A DNA stretch of 64,000 nt, taken from Agelas oroides. Taxonomy: Eukaryota > Porifera > Demospongiae > Agelasida > Agelasidae. The notes under the pieces are model-generated. The model did no database searches, was not told the DNA's origin, and was given only the letters and a program-made list of their open reading frames with translations. The translations under genes and the position numbers were made by a program. Positions 1 to 10,905 of this stretch are shown here, piece by piece (within the stretch, counting starts at the first letter, position 1; every line of letters starts with the position of its first letter). Location: the NCBI GenBank assembly GCA_949130485.1, contig OX422183.1:1665436-1729435 (forward strand). Direction: 5' to 3'.

Positions 1-78
1 TGTGTGTGTGTGGCTGTAGTGTGTGTGTGTGTGTGTGTGTGTGGCTGTAGTGTGTGTGTGTGTGTGTGTGCGTGTGTG

Positions 79-121
<43 letters not shown>

Positions 122-128
122 CTGTAGT
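1..128. repeat. Interrupted (TG)n microsatellite
   Basis: Almost pure TG dinucleotides with three GGCTGTAG interruptions. The short cysteine/valine-rich reading frames across it are artefacts of the dinucleotide repeat. Nothing recognisable lies between this tract and about 317. Confidence 0.95.
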
Positions 129-317
129 GTGCACACGAGATGCAGTGTACAGTGTGTATTACATTCCACTCCACCCTACATGCTGAGAATCACACAGTAC
201 TTCATGAATGGAGTTCTTCGCAGCCTCATCCAGTGACTTAGGGGTATATAAGTTTGTACATGTACAGTTATCTTTGCATTCCAATTAACTACCTAACGAC
301 TTTCTTGTAACAGTCCT

Positions 318-918
318 TTACAATACCTTGGGTGAGGAGAGCCACTTTGTTTCTAACCACTCCTGTACTTGTTGGTTATGCTGCCCTGTCTTCAGGTTGT
401 CAACATGCTGCTGATAGTGATGATCAACAGGAAGATCCAAAGCTGTAGGAGAGGGAGCATGAGCGCAGTCTGGTAGGAGGCTGAACAGCACTTTTGCATC
501 ATCAGAAGGCAGGCCCATGCTTTCGATCTTTAGTCCACCACTCCCATGACTGCCCTCTGTGGAAATCACACAGGTACATCTGGCAAGTGGGAAAGACAGT
601 TGTAATTGCACCCATCCTCAGCCTCCGAGTAATCAGTATGGAGGTTGCCATTCAGGGGTATTACAAGATGACAGCTTCCGCTATTCGGTCTGCAGTTTCT
701 GACTGCACCACAACTTCTCCCACCACTGAATAACCAATGTTTGTCTTCACTGCAAGAAAGAACAGGGCTAACTGACACTTGGTGGTGGTTTTGTATGTAG
801 CGTCCATAAGTGAGATGATGTTGCCATATCTTTTCATATGTTGTTGCCACGGCTCTTGGTGGACATAGAGTAGTGTCTGTGTGTAGATGCTCTCCTTCTT
901 CAAGTGACTCTTTGTCAC
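318..918 (-). pseudogene. Decayed MULE/CaRF-type transposase-like gene fragment
   Basis: Reading the minus strand from 918 down, one frame gives LMDATYKTT followed by LFFLAVKTNIGYSVVGE. This resembles the DDE-containing core shared by MULE transposases and the calcium-responsive transcription factor (CaRF)-like proteins that are abundant in invertebrate genomes. The match continues in other frames: TDYSEAE near 620-600, then MYLCDFHRGQSWE near 575-535, then a helical C-terminal stretch ending at about 318. At least two frame changes are therefore needed to read the domain, so this copy is broken or interrupted by unrecognised introns. The family assignment rests on recalled motif order, not on a search. 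A possible upstream exon lies at 1203-1464 on the same strand. Confidence 0.5.
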
Positions 919-1202
919 TGTCTAGTGTTGACTTGTAGGGGTGGAAGTGGAAGTGAGACTGTGAGGTTTGTTTTTGCCACTGTTCTATTTTTTCCTGATA
1001 GCAGAAACAGTGTATGGTGTGTTGTCAAAGTCTACTGTACAGCCTTCTATGGTTCGGCTCCAGAAGAACCTTGTTTTGGCCTGAGTGTATGTAAAAAAAT
1101 ATTGTTACTACTCACAATATCACTACTACTCTTGTACAAGTGTTTACAGATGGTGGTATAAATTTCTCAATATCAGGTATCAGCTTTGAACTGTAACAAT
1201 TA

Positions 1203-1464
1203 CCTTGTATGTAGCGTCTTCATGATTTTCTTTGCCACCAGTGGTACAAGAGTGAGCTTTCTTGGTGGAGCTTCTCATTCCAAAAGAACACTGAGTTGCA
1301 ACCTTGTGCCTCTCCATCAGCTCTTCAGCATTTTCAACAACACCAGCATAGTAGTGCAGTCCAACAGGAAAAAGATGGTCAGCCCATGATGGGTGTTCAG
1401 CCATGACTGAATCTTCATACATTCCCGCATAGGACGCACACATGCATGCACAATTGGGATGCAT
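1203..1464 (-). CDS. Possible upstream exon of the transposase-like gene
   Basis: An open frame on the minus strand starts with an ATG at 1464 and contains HPSWADHLFPVGLHYYAGV and ENAEELMERHK. It runs to a good donor (ACATACAAG followed by GTAATT) at about 1202. It sits upstream, on the same strand, of the transposase-like fragment at 318-918, and an acceptor-like CACTAG precedes that fragment. I do not recognise the protein segment with confidence. It could be the N-terminal part of the same decayed gene or an unrelated fragment. Confidence 0.3.
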
Positions 1465-1662
1465 GTGCGCAATGCAGTCGCGCTAGTATGGCACACCGTT
1501 TGTAACAAAATTCGAATTGCTTATGGTAACCACGTATGCTTACAAGTCACCACGTAAGCTTAGCACATTGTAAAATTACAAAGTGTTGTGTAAAACTACA
1601 AGACGCCATGTAAAAGCCCACATTTTGTAAGACACGGAAAAAAAAAAAAAGGAGTGCATTCT

Positions 1663-1679
1663 AACCCTAACCCTAACCT
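1663..1679 (-). repeat. Short interstitial telomeric repeat
   Basis: About three CCCTAA units in a row (TTAGGG on the minus strand), next to an A-rich tract at 1639-1651. This fits the vertebrate-type telomere motif used by most animals, and the same motif recurs in the 39-58 kb array. The stretch 1680-2060 shows nothing else I can identify. Confidence 0.8.
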
Positions 1680-2069
1680 TCTACCACAGCTTAGTGTGTG
1701 TCAATTGCTGGAGAAGTTGGTAGATGACGATGCCATTAAACGTTACAAGTGAAATTTTTCATGGCGGGAGCATGCCCTAGGTCCCCTAGCAGATGTGTGT
1801 TACTCACGCACTGAGTGTGCCCCTGCTGTGCCCACATAACCTGCTCATCCTGGCTACGCCACTGCTCACACATGTGTTTTGTCATCAGATATTGACAGAT
1901 CTTCACAGCACATATGACCCCCACTCTTAACAGAGGTTCAACAACCCTTCATACTGTGGTACTGTAGAAGAGTTCTCATTCACTTGTACTTTCTCTGACC
2001 AAAAAGCACTAGGACTCACTTGATGGAGGTATGTCTTCACTAAGGATACCTACTCTGACATGCAACACT

Positions 2070-2866
2070 GTTAAAAAAGGGTGTGATCCCAACTGCATTA
2101 CAATCACATTCCTTATTCCTTAAAAAAGGGTGCTACAATGCCTGTTCAAATATAACACCCCTGGAGTGTTAATATACAAAGTTTGTCACAAAGACTTCAA
2201 CCTTCATTAGAATCTTTACAAAGTTTCCCTATGATAGCCAAAATATAGCCACTGATAAAATATGAAGTTACCATGGCAACCATGCACAGCAGGTGTTACT
2301 TTAGTATTACCATACATGGTACTGATGATGTTACTGTTATACATTCATCTCAGCATCTGCATGGTCTCCTTTGGTGGACCTAAGGTGCAACATTCATGTG
2401 CTATGAATACTTGGTGCATACAGTATTCATTTCATAATTACATGCTTGTACCAGAGAAGGGGTGGAAATCTGCCTATATTCATGGCACTCTGTGTTTGTG
2501 TCAGAGAAGGGGTGGCTATATTCATGTATTATTGGCTGGACTTAAACCATGGCAAAAAGTAGGAGGTGAGCCGAGGCCTGGGCCTGGATCAGGCCAAACT
2601 ACAACTGAGATGACCCATCATGGGTTAAATCAATCTCTGATTTTCTTACAGTGGCATGGGCAGTGTTTTGTACATATGCTAGAAATATCTGCAAATGCAC
2701 AGTCATAATATTAACAGCATCATTACCATGTATGGTAATTCTAAAGTAACCCTGCTGTGTATAGTTGCCATGGAAAACTTTGTAAAAATACAAAGTTTGA
2801 AGGCTACCTTTGTATATTAACACACGGGTGTTTTATTTAAACAGGCATCATAACACTCTTTTTTAA
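2070..2866. mobile_element. Non-autonomous element with long imperfect inverted repeats
   Basis: The left arm (about 2070-2350) and right arm (about 2700-2866) are imperfect inverted copies of each other. Both carry the TTAAAAAAGGGTG-like end, TGTTAATATACAAAG, TACAAAGTTTTCC, CCATGGCAAC and ATTACCATACATGGTA in matching order. The middle contains a short direct repeat (AGAAGGGGTGG followed by TATATTCATG, near 2455 and 2507). The 148-residue plus-strand frame inside it has no recognisable domain and is best read as chance. Target duplications were not resolved, so the superfamily is unassigned. Confidence 0.7.
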
Positions 2867-2879
2867 CATGACTGGGTTA

Positions 2880-4194
2880 TGGCCTTTTCAAAGTGTCTCT
2901 ATTTAGAACCACTCCACATTATGCAGTTACATACACAAGGGTACCTTGCATTACGTACTGCATGCATAGTGTGGGGAAGTTTGAAGCAGAATGGACTGCA
3001 ATCAGCCTATGATCTACCACCTGACAGCATAATGAACCAATTCTGTCAGGATTTCATGACGTGTTATTCCTCCCTTACATTCATTCATTCCATTCTCCTC
3101 AGACTATTGAAGCAGAGGATAACATGCAGAGAGAAGGAAGAGACCTATTATATCATGGCACAGTTTTCTTGAATGCCCACCTATTCAATAACTCCTGTAT
3201 ACATCATCATAAGCTAAAAAGCAGTTTTTGTTTATGAAAAATTCACTTCACTCCACTCCCAGTGGACCTTGCCAGTCATGGCTATCCTGAAGCTTGCAAA
3301 TAACATAAAATCGTTGGAACTAGAAGCTGACTCCTAAGCACACCAGCTTATAGATAACAGAATGCAGTTATATTGGCTCAGAAATGCAATTAATGACCTT
3401 ACAGTCATGTGGTAAAGAGTGCTAGTGCTGTGCTGCAACCAAATTGCAGACCTCAATATCAGCCAAAAACAATCTTTGCATCCTGGCTGTATATTACACC
3501 TAATTCCCTTACAGTGATGTGCATGCGTCATAGTCATTCCTCATCCCATCATGTTCTAGATGCCAGTATTGAACTGAGTGTGACAGAAAGCTGTCTCTCT
3601 TACTGAACCTTGTCATATAAAACCCATTCGTTTTTCGACATGAGCCATTCTGCATATTTTTTACGTAACAGTGAACAACCGTATTGTCCCCATAATTTCT
3701 TATCCTGGTGAAACCAGACCCGAGGAATGTGATTAAACGCAGCGATTTCAATCACCGAATGCCTGTCTGCTTGTTCTGTAGTGTGATTGGACTGCAATTT
3801 TCTACAGCGAGTACAAAAACGCAATATAGGTTTGCGCCTGCAAGCCGACTACCTTCTCCGGGCTCCCAAAGCTGAATGATCCGTTTTGTGAGCTCATTAC
3901 CGATTGGAGCTCTTCCCTAGACAGTGGCCCGGAAGATTGCCTCTCGCTGAAACACTCTCTTTTGCGAACGTTCCCTCAGTACATAAATCGCGTCCAAAAC
4001 TGATCGATTGAGTGACTCGTTGCAGCCCCTTCCACCGCTCAAGTCGAAGTGAAGTTTGCGATCGCCTTCCAAAAGTTGATCGTTACATCTGGCACACCTG
4101 ATGTTTGAGTAAGGAGGAACTTTGAATTTCAGTGTTGAGTTAGTGAAGTGCACTTTCTTTTTGGTAGTAGTACATTATCCATGGCAGTGACCCC
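2880..4194. other. No gene recognised
   Basis: Several short open frames exist on both strands, none with a domain or convincing splice structure. The GC content and CpG density rise from about 3720 onward towards the Mutator-like element at 4195. I see no RNA gene or clear repeat here. Confidence 0.5.
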
Positions 4195-4735
4195 TAGCCT
4201 CGTTCCCAGGCTCTCCTCCCCGACGAAAAATAAAAACGGAGGGGGAGAGCCTGGTATCGATTCGCACGTGATATCGCGGCGCGACGCCTTTGCACTATAA
4301 CTACAAAATAACCTGAAACGTTACTCAGGTGAAGACTGCGAAGTAGCCGCGAGGTATGCAGGTCAGGAGTTTGTTACTACAGCTCGTTTTTTGTTGTGTA
4401 GCTATGTTGGAGCTTTAAAATGTGGCTGTAATTTTATTTTGTACGCTAGAGTGTAGCGCTAACCAAGTAAAGTCTTTCTCCATAGCTTCGTGGCAATATT
4501 TTTCAAAGCGGACCATTGTAACAGTAAATAGGTAAAGCCTTACTTCCACACTGGGTACTTCTCTGCCGTCGCTGCTGTTTAAACCGTGCCAATTAGGTCT
4601 CACCAATGCAGTTGCAGCTCAGTTTTTCAGTAATATCGAGTCAACCTGTCACGTGGCTACATAATTGCGTGCGAATCGATAGCAGGCTCTCCCCCTCCGT
4701 TTTTATTTTTTGTCGTGGCGAGGGGCGAGCCTGGG
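4195..4735. mobile_element. Mutator-like MITE (TAGCCTCGTTCCCAGG family)
   Basis: The left terminal repeat starts TAGCCTCGTTCCCAGGCTC and its inverted partner lies at about 4660-4735 (GAGCCTGGGA at the end). A 9-bp duplication AGTGACCCC flanks it (4186-4194 and 4736-4744). Long terminal repeats with 9-bp target duplications fit the Mutator superfamily. The last ten or so bases of the right end appear to be missing. The interior matches, in reverse orientation, the interior of the copy at 58543-59830. No transposase is encoded. Confidence 0.8.
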
Positions 4736-5322
4736 AGTGACCCCAGCAAGCAATGTTGGGGTGTTATAGTGACGTGCATTTGGAGACATAGCCACTTTCC
4801 TTCACATTAGGCCATACCAAATTGATTTGATGTTTGACGGATCCGGCCGGGTCTTTTTCTTGAAAATTGAAAAAAAAATGTCGATTAATATGTACACGTA
4901 ATCCAGTACTCACCAGCCTCGCTCCGGGCCTTCGCGCGTTCCTCGTACTGCAAGTACTCACCACATGGCAAGAATGGAGGATGGCAAGCAGTTTTGTGTG
5001 GCTGAGTGGTACCTAATTAAATTTATGAGAAGTTTGGTTATTTTTATTTATATTTTTTTGCCTGCCTACCGGGTCATGTTTCTGACCTAAGCAATCCGTG
5101 AAACATAAAATTAATTTGGTATGGCCTTAATAACTAGATGACACTAAATCCTATAAAGCCTTGAGGAATCTACCATTGGTAATACAGATCTTGCTTGGAA
5201 TGAGTCTTATTGGTTACTAGTTTATACTTGCAGATCGATAACATTAGGCACTGTAGAAGTAAGTATACTCAAAGCGCAAGTGTACAAGTCATTTATCCAA
5301 CTGCAAGTGTCATATGTAGCGA

Positions 5323-5379
5323 TAGTCTCGTGTAGCCAGACTCGCTGGAAGGTCGTGAGAGTCTGGCTATGCGAGACTA
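5323..5379. repeat. Short foldback (hairpin)
   Basis: TAGTCTCGTGTAGCCAGACTC and the near-reverse complement GAGTCTGGCTATGCGAGACTA are separated by about 13 bases. The same TAGTCTCG-type end appears on the larger element at 6950 and inside the foldback at 7112-7340, so it is probably a very short derivative of that family. Confidence 0.7.
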
Positions 5380-5675
5380 AGTGAATAGACCCTTCACTAA
5401 AGACTTATACTCAGACGGTTGTCTACGCCATAATATTGAAGGAGAAAGTTACAGTTACACTCAAAAAAGACTGGGACCTGGATGTGAGGCTGAAACTACC
5501 TCACACCATGCTGCACATGCACTAAGCAAAAATTAAGCAAGGCCTCACTGCTGTTGTAGCTTCATGTTTAAACAGAGAGAATAGTGTGTCCATGAAGACT
5601 AAAATCCATCATGTCTAAACCTACAGGAGAGTGAGGTCTCATAAGAGAGCACAAAAGTGATTTTTAGCACAAAAA

Positions 5676-5720
5676 ATGTCAGTCCACCAGTCCAGTCCAC
5701 TAGTCCAGTCCAGTGAGTGT
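5676..5720. mobile_element. Fragment of the TGGACTGGA-rich hAT-like family
   Basis: Three closely spaced copies of CCAGTCCA/CAGTCCAGTC resemble the subterminal repeats at both ends of the hAT-like element at 24038-25599. Only one end is visible, so this is probably a solo remnant. Confidence 0.5.
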
Positions 5721-5847
5721 AGACTACCGCAGCAGCTAAGCTCGATTTGAACTGAGAAGCCAACAAAACATGTCACACTTGGCAACAACCGTGTGATGTC
5801 ATTTGCTTAGCAACCGGTGACACAAAACACTTACATCCCACCTACTC

Positions 5848-5885
5848 GGGATGTATCCGGTTTAAATTTAAACCGGATACATCCC
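5848..5885. repeat. Perfect 38-bp palindrome
   Basis: GGGATGTATCCGGTTTAAA is followed at once by its exact reverse complement, with no loop. Weaker complementarity extends outward on both sides (about 5830-5905). No function is evident; it may be the remains of a foldback element. Confidence 0.9.
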
Positions 5886-7111
5886 TCGTAGATGTGATAT
5901 AACTATTACCTACATGAAAATATAGCTTGAGCTTGTGACATGCCTGTGGGGTAAGTACTGCTATAGCGACGAACTTGAGTGCTAGGCACAGAAGTCTTGG
6001 GTAAGATCAACTGACTCAGATTGAGGCTATAGTTCTAATGCAGTGCGTTAATTGGTTTCACAATTTCGCCTTCGAAGAGTCTGCCCAAGGAGTTGTTTTT
6101 ATTCATCTGCCTTCACAAACGATTATAGCCAAGGTACACAATGGTAGGCACAAATACAGCTATGTCTTTGGCCAGTGGTAGCTCATCAGCAGCTGAATCC
6201 CTCAAGTCCACCCTTGCCTTGCTAAAAAAAATTGTACAAAGTGCAAAGTACGAAGTTCAGTATGCACATGCGTAGCACGGAAATACTTACCCGGTGAGAT
6301 ACAGCAGGCTAGAAACTGCATCTCTGCACGGATTCCCACCGCAGCAAGCGTCTGGAGTTTACCACTATATGTTTAACTCCAAATTTTATCAAGTCCATGA
6401 TATAAAGTTCCTTCAAATCAATGTCAGCAATTGTTTCAAGGTGGTTAACATCAATGTATTGTAGAAAATTGACCGAGGAAGTATATAATGCTGTAGCTAT
6501 CTGTATGTTTTATGACAAATACTCAGGAAATGCTTGTCTGAGGTGCACTATAGTGTATACTCTTGGTGCTGTTTCTACACTAGAGTTTTAAATTAAGGCT
6601 AAACTAAAACATGTAGTGCTACACTGCACCTACTGGGTTAACTTTAACACTACATAAATAGCACTCCTGGTGTTGGTATGACACCTCCCTTTCTTGCGTG
6701 TATCATGTGAACCTCACATTGGTGTCAATCCTACTCACTGGTGGTTTACACTTAGCCATGCTGGTGCTGAACTAAACAACCAAGTGTTATACTACACCAC
6801 ATGGGTTGACATTTGCACTGCACATATATGCTTACTTTAACACTACCGATGTTAATTCACACCTCTATTTTAACAGTGTAGAAATGCAGCTAGTGATCAT
6901 CTAATTTTGATTATAGTGGGTACTCTAATTATGACCATATAGATAGCTAGTCTCGTGCCTAGACCCCTTTCAGAAAAATCGAGAAGGGGTCTGGCAACAC
7001 GGCCTTGTCCCGCGCGGACTGTGGAATGCGCGCCAATCAGATCGCAGAGTTCAGTTATGTCACGTTAATCGCTACGTGATCAAATCTGTGCACAAGTTGG
7101 CGTTGTTACAA

Positions 7112-7340
7112 AAGAGTGGGGTCTAAAAAGTTGTTGCTGAAGCAAAGGGAGGTAACTGATGTTTTCGCTTCTGGGAGAGATACATTCGTCAGTGTTCTGC
7201 CACCAGTAGTCTCGCGTGGCCACAACGGGGTGTGGGTGTGGCCACGCGAGACTACTGGTGACGAATGTATCTCTCCCAGAAGCGAAAACGTCCGCTACCT
7301 CCCTTTGCTTCAGCAACAACTTTTTAGACCCCATTCTTTT
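7112..7340. repeat. Foldback element with arms of about 95 bp
   Basis: The left arm (GGGGTCTAAAAAGTTGTTGC through the TCTCGCGTGGCCACA motif) is almost exactly reverse-complemented in the right arm, around a short GGTGTGGG-type centre. Because of the symmetry, both strands give the same short open frame beginning MGSKKLLLKQRE. This is an artefact of the palindrome and not a gene. Confidence 0.9.
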
Positions 7341-7373
7341 AAACTCTTTAAGTACTAGTTAATGTACCGTAGC

Positions 7374-7501
7374 GAGTATACTATGGGAATTATTTGCACG
7401 AGGGGAGTGGCCGAGATGCTAATACAGCACGAGGCGAAGCCGAGTGCTGTATTAGTGTCGAGGCCACTCCCCGAGTGCAATAATTCCCGTAGTATACGAG
7501 C
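7374..7501. repeat. Second foldback with GAGGCGAAGCCGAG centre
   Basis: Arms of about 58 bases (GTATACTATGGGAATTATTT, CACGAGGGGAGTGGCC, TAATACAGCAC) surround a GAGGCGAAGCCGA centre. The structure would form a long hairpin as RNA or single-stranded DNA. It lies only 33 bp from the previous foldback. Confidence 0.9.
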
Positions 7502-7599
7502 ATAAATGGTGCATTAATAACTGGTTTGTTGTACAGCTAATCTAAATTTGAATTGTGTTGAGTCATTCTAGCTGTAGTGGTAGCGCTCTCTGTCACGCT

Positions 7600-7900
7600 T
7601 CAGCGATAGATTCGACTGTCGATGCTGAGAATCTTGCTATTGACCCAAAGTTGCTGGGACAGCTGGAGAACTTAGAAAGAAGCCAAAACTTTCCGGCACT
7701 CAAAAAGAATCGCCAGCCGTTGAAGAACGCTGCACAAACACGGCACAATTTGCCTCTCCAGTGACAGAAGAGACTTACAGTGAGGCTGGAAAGAGAGTGG
7801 TACCAGCGAATACGAAGCAGTGTAGCAGCTGGGCTCTGCGAACATTCCATGCCTGGGTTGCGGAACGAAACAAACGGGTGCACGTCTTCCGATTATGTGC
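7600..7900 (+). pseudogene. Fragment resembling a DUF3504/Crypton-type protein N terminus
   Basis: One frame gives TVDAENLAIDPKLLG and related sequence, then shifts near 7750 into FASPVTEETYSEAGKRVVP followed by NTKQCSSWALRTFHAWVAER. The segment 'P-x-NTK-x(4)-WAL-x(2)-F-x-AWV-x-ERN' resembles the start of the DUF3504/KIAA1958-like proteins derived from tyrosine-recombinase (Crypton-like) transposons, as I recall them. Stops follow shortly after, and no catalytic core is visible. Treat it as a low-confidence remnant inside the 6950-9270 element. Confidence 0.3.
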
Positions 7901-9279
7901 CTAGTGGGATTCTAGCTGACACGCTGGGGTTGTATGCAATACGTGTCCTCGACTCTGAGTTCAAAAGACGGTGAACCTGACAATTTGAAGCCTTCTTTAT
8001 AGTGGAGTTTGAACTCGGCCCTCATCTGTATTTTTTGTCCCGTTTTGTTTTGTTTTTTTTTGCTGATTGACTTGTACATGCAATTGTACATTTTGGCTTG
8101 TGGTTTTTTCGAGGTTCAATAATTTCCCTACAGTTCAATAACTTCCAATTAGGACTTATATGGCACTGTGTTCTCTTGTATGGTACTGTTGGTGCCTTTG
8201 ATCCGCCCACGCCTCATACAACAACTACGGATGACGACTATAGTCGTCATCGAAATTCGGCTGCATGTTATCAGTTGGCGCAATCCGTTTTGAAGATAGG
8301 TTCTGCGCTAGCAGAAAGGGTGGGACAGGGGAAGGTGGGTGGGTGCACCGCTCTGGCTGACGGTGCATGGCAGCTGTTGCAGCTGGCTATAGAAAGGGCC
8401 TGGTCAGCGCTGGATGGCCCATTCTTCTGCTTTCTTGTACAAAGAGCGTAGAAAACGGTCCTTTCACCTTGTAGGGACTCAATTTCTGGCTTTTTAGGCA
8501 GCTTTCAGTCTGGAGGAGCGTTCTCTGGTCGGAGGGACCTGACTATTGAACGCTCCGTAATGAGTGGGTGTGGTCAGGGTCATGAACCTGCAAAGAACTT
8601 CTGAAGGAAGCTGTGGATCAAGTTTCTCGGGCTAACACCTAGCAGAAGTGGAAATACGGGTGAAAGAAGGTGGGACTAGTCTACACAAGACCTTTGGGGA
8701 AATTAATTTAGCATATAAAGGGCTAAACGTAACAATGCAACTTGCGAACGGGGCGTCGCCACGCGAGACTATCCGACCAGTTACGGTATAAGAACTTTTG
8801 CTACGGTTGCATTTCCACAGCATAGCGGATATTGTTGAGAAGAGTTTTACTGAGCTGCAAATATGATTTGAACGGCGAGAATACGCGTTCTACGCATATT
8901 AAAAGTGTGGCTGATCAGACCATTCTGTTCCTACAATAACATGCGTAGCTCTAGCGCTTTCGGCTTCACGATCTTTTGCCAAGCAGCAGTGTATACGTTG
9001 CTTGCTGATGTATCGTGGCAGCAGTCTTCGCGAGGCTAGTGCTTCACCGCCACACGGTAACAAAAGAACTAACATTATTTATAGTATTTACTGACCGATC
9101 CAATCACACAAGCCATGCAACTGCGCACACCTTCAATTTTGACTGCGTATACAAACGTTAGCATGTGGTTGCGGGACTGAAATGAATTCCTCTGGGACAA
9201 GGCATTGTATGGCCGTGTTGCCAGACCCCTTCTCGATTTTTCCGAAAGGGGTCTGGGCACGAGACAGATTAGATAGCTA

Positions 9280-10208
9280 CATGGACAGGTTGAGATAACG
9301 TGACACCCTCACTGGGTGAACAACTATATATATAAGCATTTGTGTATGATACCAGATAGTACATTACAGTCTGTCTACACCCTTGTTCCCAGGCCCCGCC
9401 TAGCTTTCCGTCGCTTGCAGTATGGAAAAGCGGTAGAGGACCTGGAATAATTTATCACGTGAGTGACGTAGGGGTAGAGAGAAGGGTAGAGAGGACTTAA
9501 TTGAGCGTAGGCGGATTGTCGATGTGCCCACGCACGTAATTGCGGATCGATCGATAATCGACAGTACACGTAGCCGTGTTTTAGTAGGAGCCCGTTCTGG
9601 CAGTTTTTTTTCGAACAATAACAGCAGAGAAGACTTGAGCAAAGCCTAGGAAAGGGCTGCCTTGGGGTTTAATAGCGCCTTGAAAACCATTCTCCGGGGT
9701 ATACAGCGGTCAATTTGCCTAGGTAAGCAAGTAAGTTTAGCGTGGTTTTCGAATGTACGCTCTGAATACGCTCACCATAGCTTGCCGTACTGCCAGGTAA
9801 TGTAGCGTAGTGCTCATATGTGGCTTGAAATAGGGATCACTTAACTTTAGTCTACAACCAGTTTTAGTGGTTTTAGAGGTTTTATGTTTTAGTGGTTTTT
9901 ATGTTTTGGTTGTATATGGGTTGTGTCCTTATGCTGGCACAGGTGATCTGTGTTACTAAAGTTTTAGTTGTTTGTGATCTGTGCAGTTGTTTGTGATCTG
10001 TGCAGTTGTTTGTGATCTGTGCAGTTGTTTGTGATCTGTGCATTTCTGAAGTTGTTTGTGTTGTTGTCTGTGAGTTGTGGAGTTTTTTGAGGCTGTCTGT
10101 GGGTTGTGGAGGTTTTTGAGGTTGTATAGGTAGGCTAAGCTAGCTGTGTTAGGTCCACAATGGTACCCACTTTCTGGAATTATCTTTGATGCCATCTTTA
10201 CTTTCTAG
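9280..10208. other. Intergenic or 5' region with small repeats
   Basis: At about 9388-9475 lies a solo left end of the TTCCCAGGCCC Mutator-like family: the TTTCCGTCGCTTGCAGTA and TCACGTGAGTGACGT motifs match the element at 19275. Its right end is absent. TTTTAGTGGTTTT-type simple repeats occupy 9855-9910. A tandem 19-bp repeat follows at 9963-10045. No promoter element was identified for the downstream exon at 10230. Confidence 0.5.
9963..10045. repeat. Tandem repeat, unit about 19 bp
   Basis: About four copies of AGTTGTTTGTGATCTGTGC in direct tandem, decaying into related GTTGTTTGTG/GTTGTCTGTG copies to about 10120. Confidence 0.9.
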
Positions 10209-10256
10209 CAGCAGCATACTGACATAACAATGGGCAATGGGGAGTCATCTGAGAAG
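10209..10256 (+). CDS. Candidate first coding exon: MGNGESSEK (coding 10230-10256)
   Basis: An acceptor-like TTTACTTTCTAG ends at 10208. The exon then has 21 bases of 5' leader and an ATG at 10230 in a good context (ACAATGG). It encodes MGNGESSEK and stops at a donor (GAGAAG followed by GTGTGT) after a complete codon (phase 0). An in-frame stop at 10206 shows that the frame does not extend upstream. Gly2 and Ser6 fit an N-myristoylation signal (MGxxxS), which would anchor the product to membranes. I infer that this is the start of the Roc-COR-death-domain gene. Joined to the 19-nt exon at 26932 and the Roc exon at 28607 it stays in frame, and the microexon array lies in the intron between. 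Without transcripts this link is unproven; unspliced, the frame would end after 24 codons. Confidence 0.5.
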
Positions 10257-10325
10257 GTGTGTGTATTGTGTTGTTGTGAGGGAATATGCATGCACATGGA
10301 ATAGGATAGTGTTGCATAACAAACT

Positions 10326-10392
10326 TAGTCTCATCTCCAGACCAAGTTTTTCACGCATCGCCTCATCGAAAAATAGGGTCTGGAGAATTTCA
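10326..10392. repeat. Small inverted repeat (TCTCCAGACC / GGTCTGGAGA)
   Basis: TCTCATCTCCAGACC and GGGTCTGGAGAAT surround a short centre with TTTTTC/GAAAAA complementarity. It resembles a minimal derivative of the GGGGTCTGG-ended element at 6950-9270. Confidence 0.5.
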
Positions 10393-10416
10393 CTGGGAAT
10401 ACTGGGGCCTAATGTA

Positions 10417-10905
10417 CAGTGGAACCCTGCTTAACAGACACCCCTCAACAGCAGACACCCATGATATAACGGACAATTCTGAAAGTCCCGAGTGCATGTC
10501 CTTCAATTTACTTCAATGCTTAAGCAACCCCTGAATAGCGGACACCCCGCTACTCCGTATAGCTAACGGACAGTTTTCGCAGTCCCAATTGTACGCAAAC
10601 AATACTCAACGACCCCGATTTAGCGGACACTTATCGACCTTTTCAGCAAGATTGTCCACCACTGCTGCAGTGCTGCTGTAGTTAACAACTTGACATTAGA
10701 TTAGCACTGTTACTCCTAGTACTAGCTATTAGCCTTCCCTGCCAGCGTACAGCAAAGGAAAGCTCTGAAAATGCAGCCATGTTGTATTCAACAGCCTGAT
10801 TACGACTACTGGAAATATACAGGAAGCCCCTGAGTTGGGGACACCTCGCTATAAGGGACAAAATATTGGTTCCCAATCGTGTCCATTATAGAGGGGTTCC
10901 ACTGT
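10417..10905. mobile_element. Tc1/mariner (pogo/Tigger-like) MITE
   Basis: The left end CAGTGGAACCCTGCTTAACA and right end GGGGTTCCACTG are inverted repeats of the type found on pogo/Tigger-like elements. TA precedes the left end; TG followed by TA follows the right end, a mutated or shifted TA target. Internal motifs such as AGCGGACAC and AACGGACA are degenerate copies of the terminal repeat. It encodes no transposase. Confidence 0.75.

Larger units (their letters stand above)
4745..6949. other. No gene recognised; small repeats only
   Basis: Contents I can name are a hairpin at 5323-5379, a hAT-end-like fragment at 5676-5720 and a perfect palindrome at 5848-5885, all listed separately. The stretch 6560-6900 has several GTGTTA- and AACACT-type short inverted motifs suggesting another decayed element. 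I cannot define its ends. No open frame here carries a recognisable domain. Confidence 0.5.
6950..9270. mobile_element. 2.3-kb inverted-repeat element, probably non-autonomous or decayed
   Basis: The left end (6950-7005: GTCTCGTGCC, GACCCCTTTC, AAAATCGAGAAGGGGTCTGG, then CAACACGGCC) is repeated in inverted form at 9200-9264. Flanking AGATAGCTA occurs at 6941-6949 and 9271-9279, a possible 9-bp target duplication, although the right end carries a few extra bases. Inside are two nested foldbacks (7112-7340 and 7374-7501) and a fragment resembling a DUF3504-type protein (7600-7900). No intact transposase is visible. Confidence 0.75.

Noticed and set aside
2262..2708. 148-residue frame on the plus strand
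   Set aside because: It lies inside an inverted-repeat element, has no domain and contains the element's internal repeats.
7080..7358. Two overlapping frames starting MGSKKLLLKQRE on opposite strands
   Set aside because: They are mirror images created by the foldback at 7112-7340.
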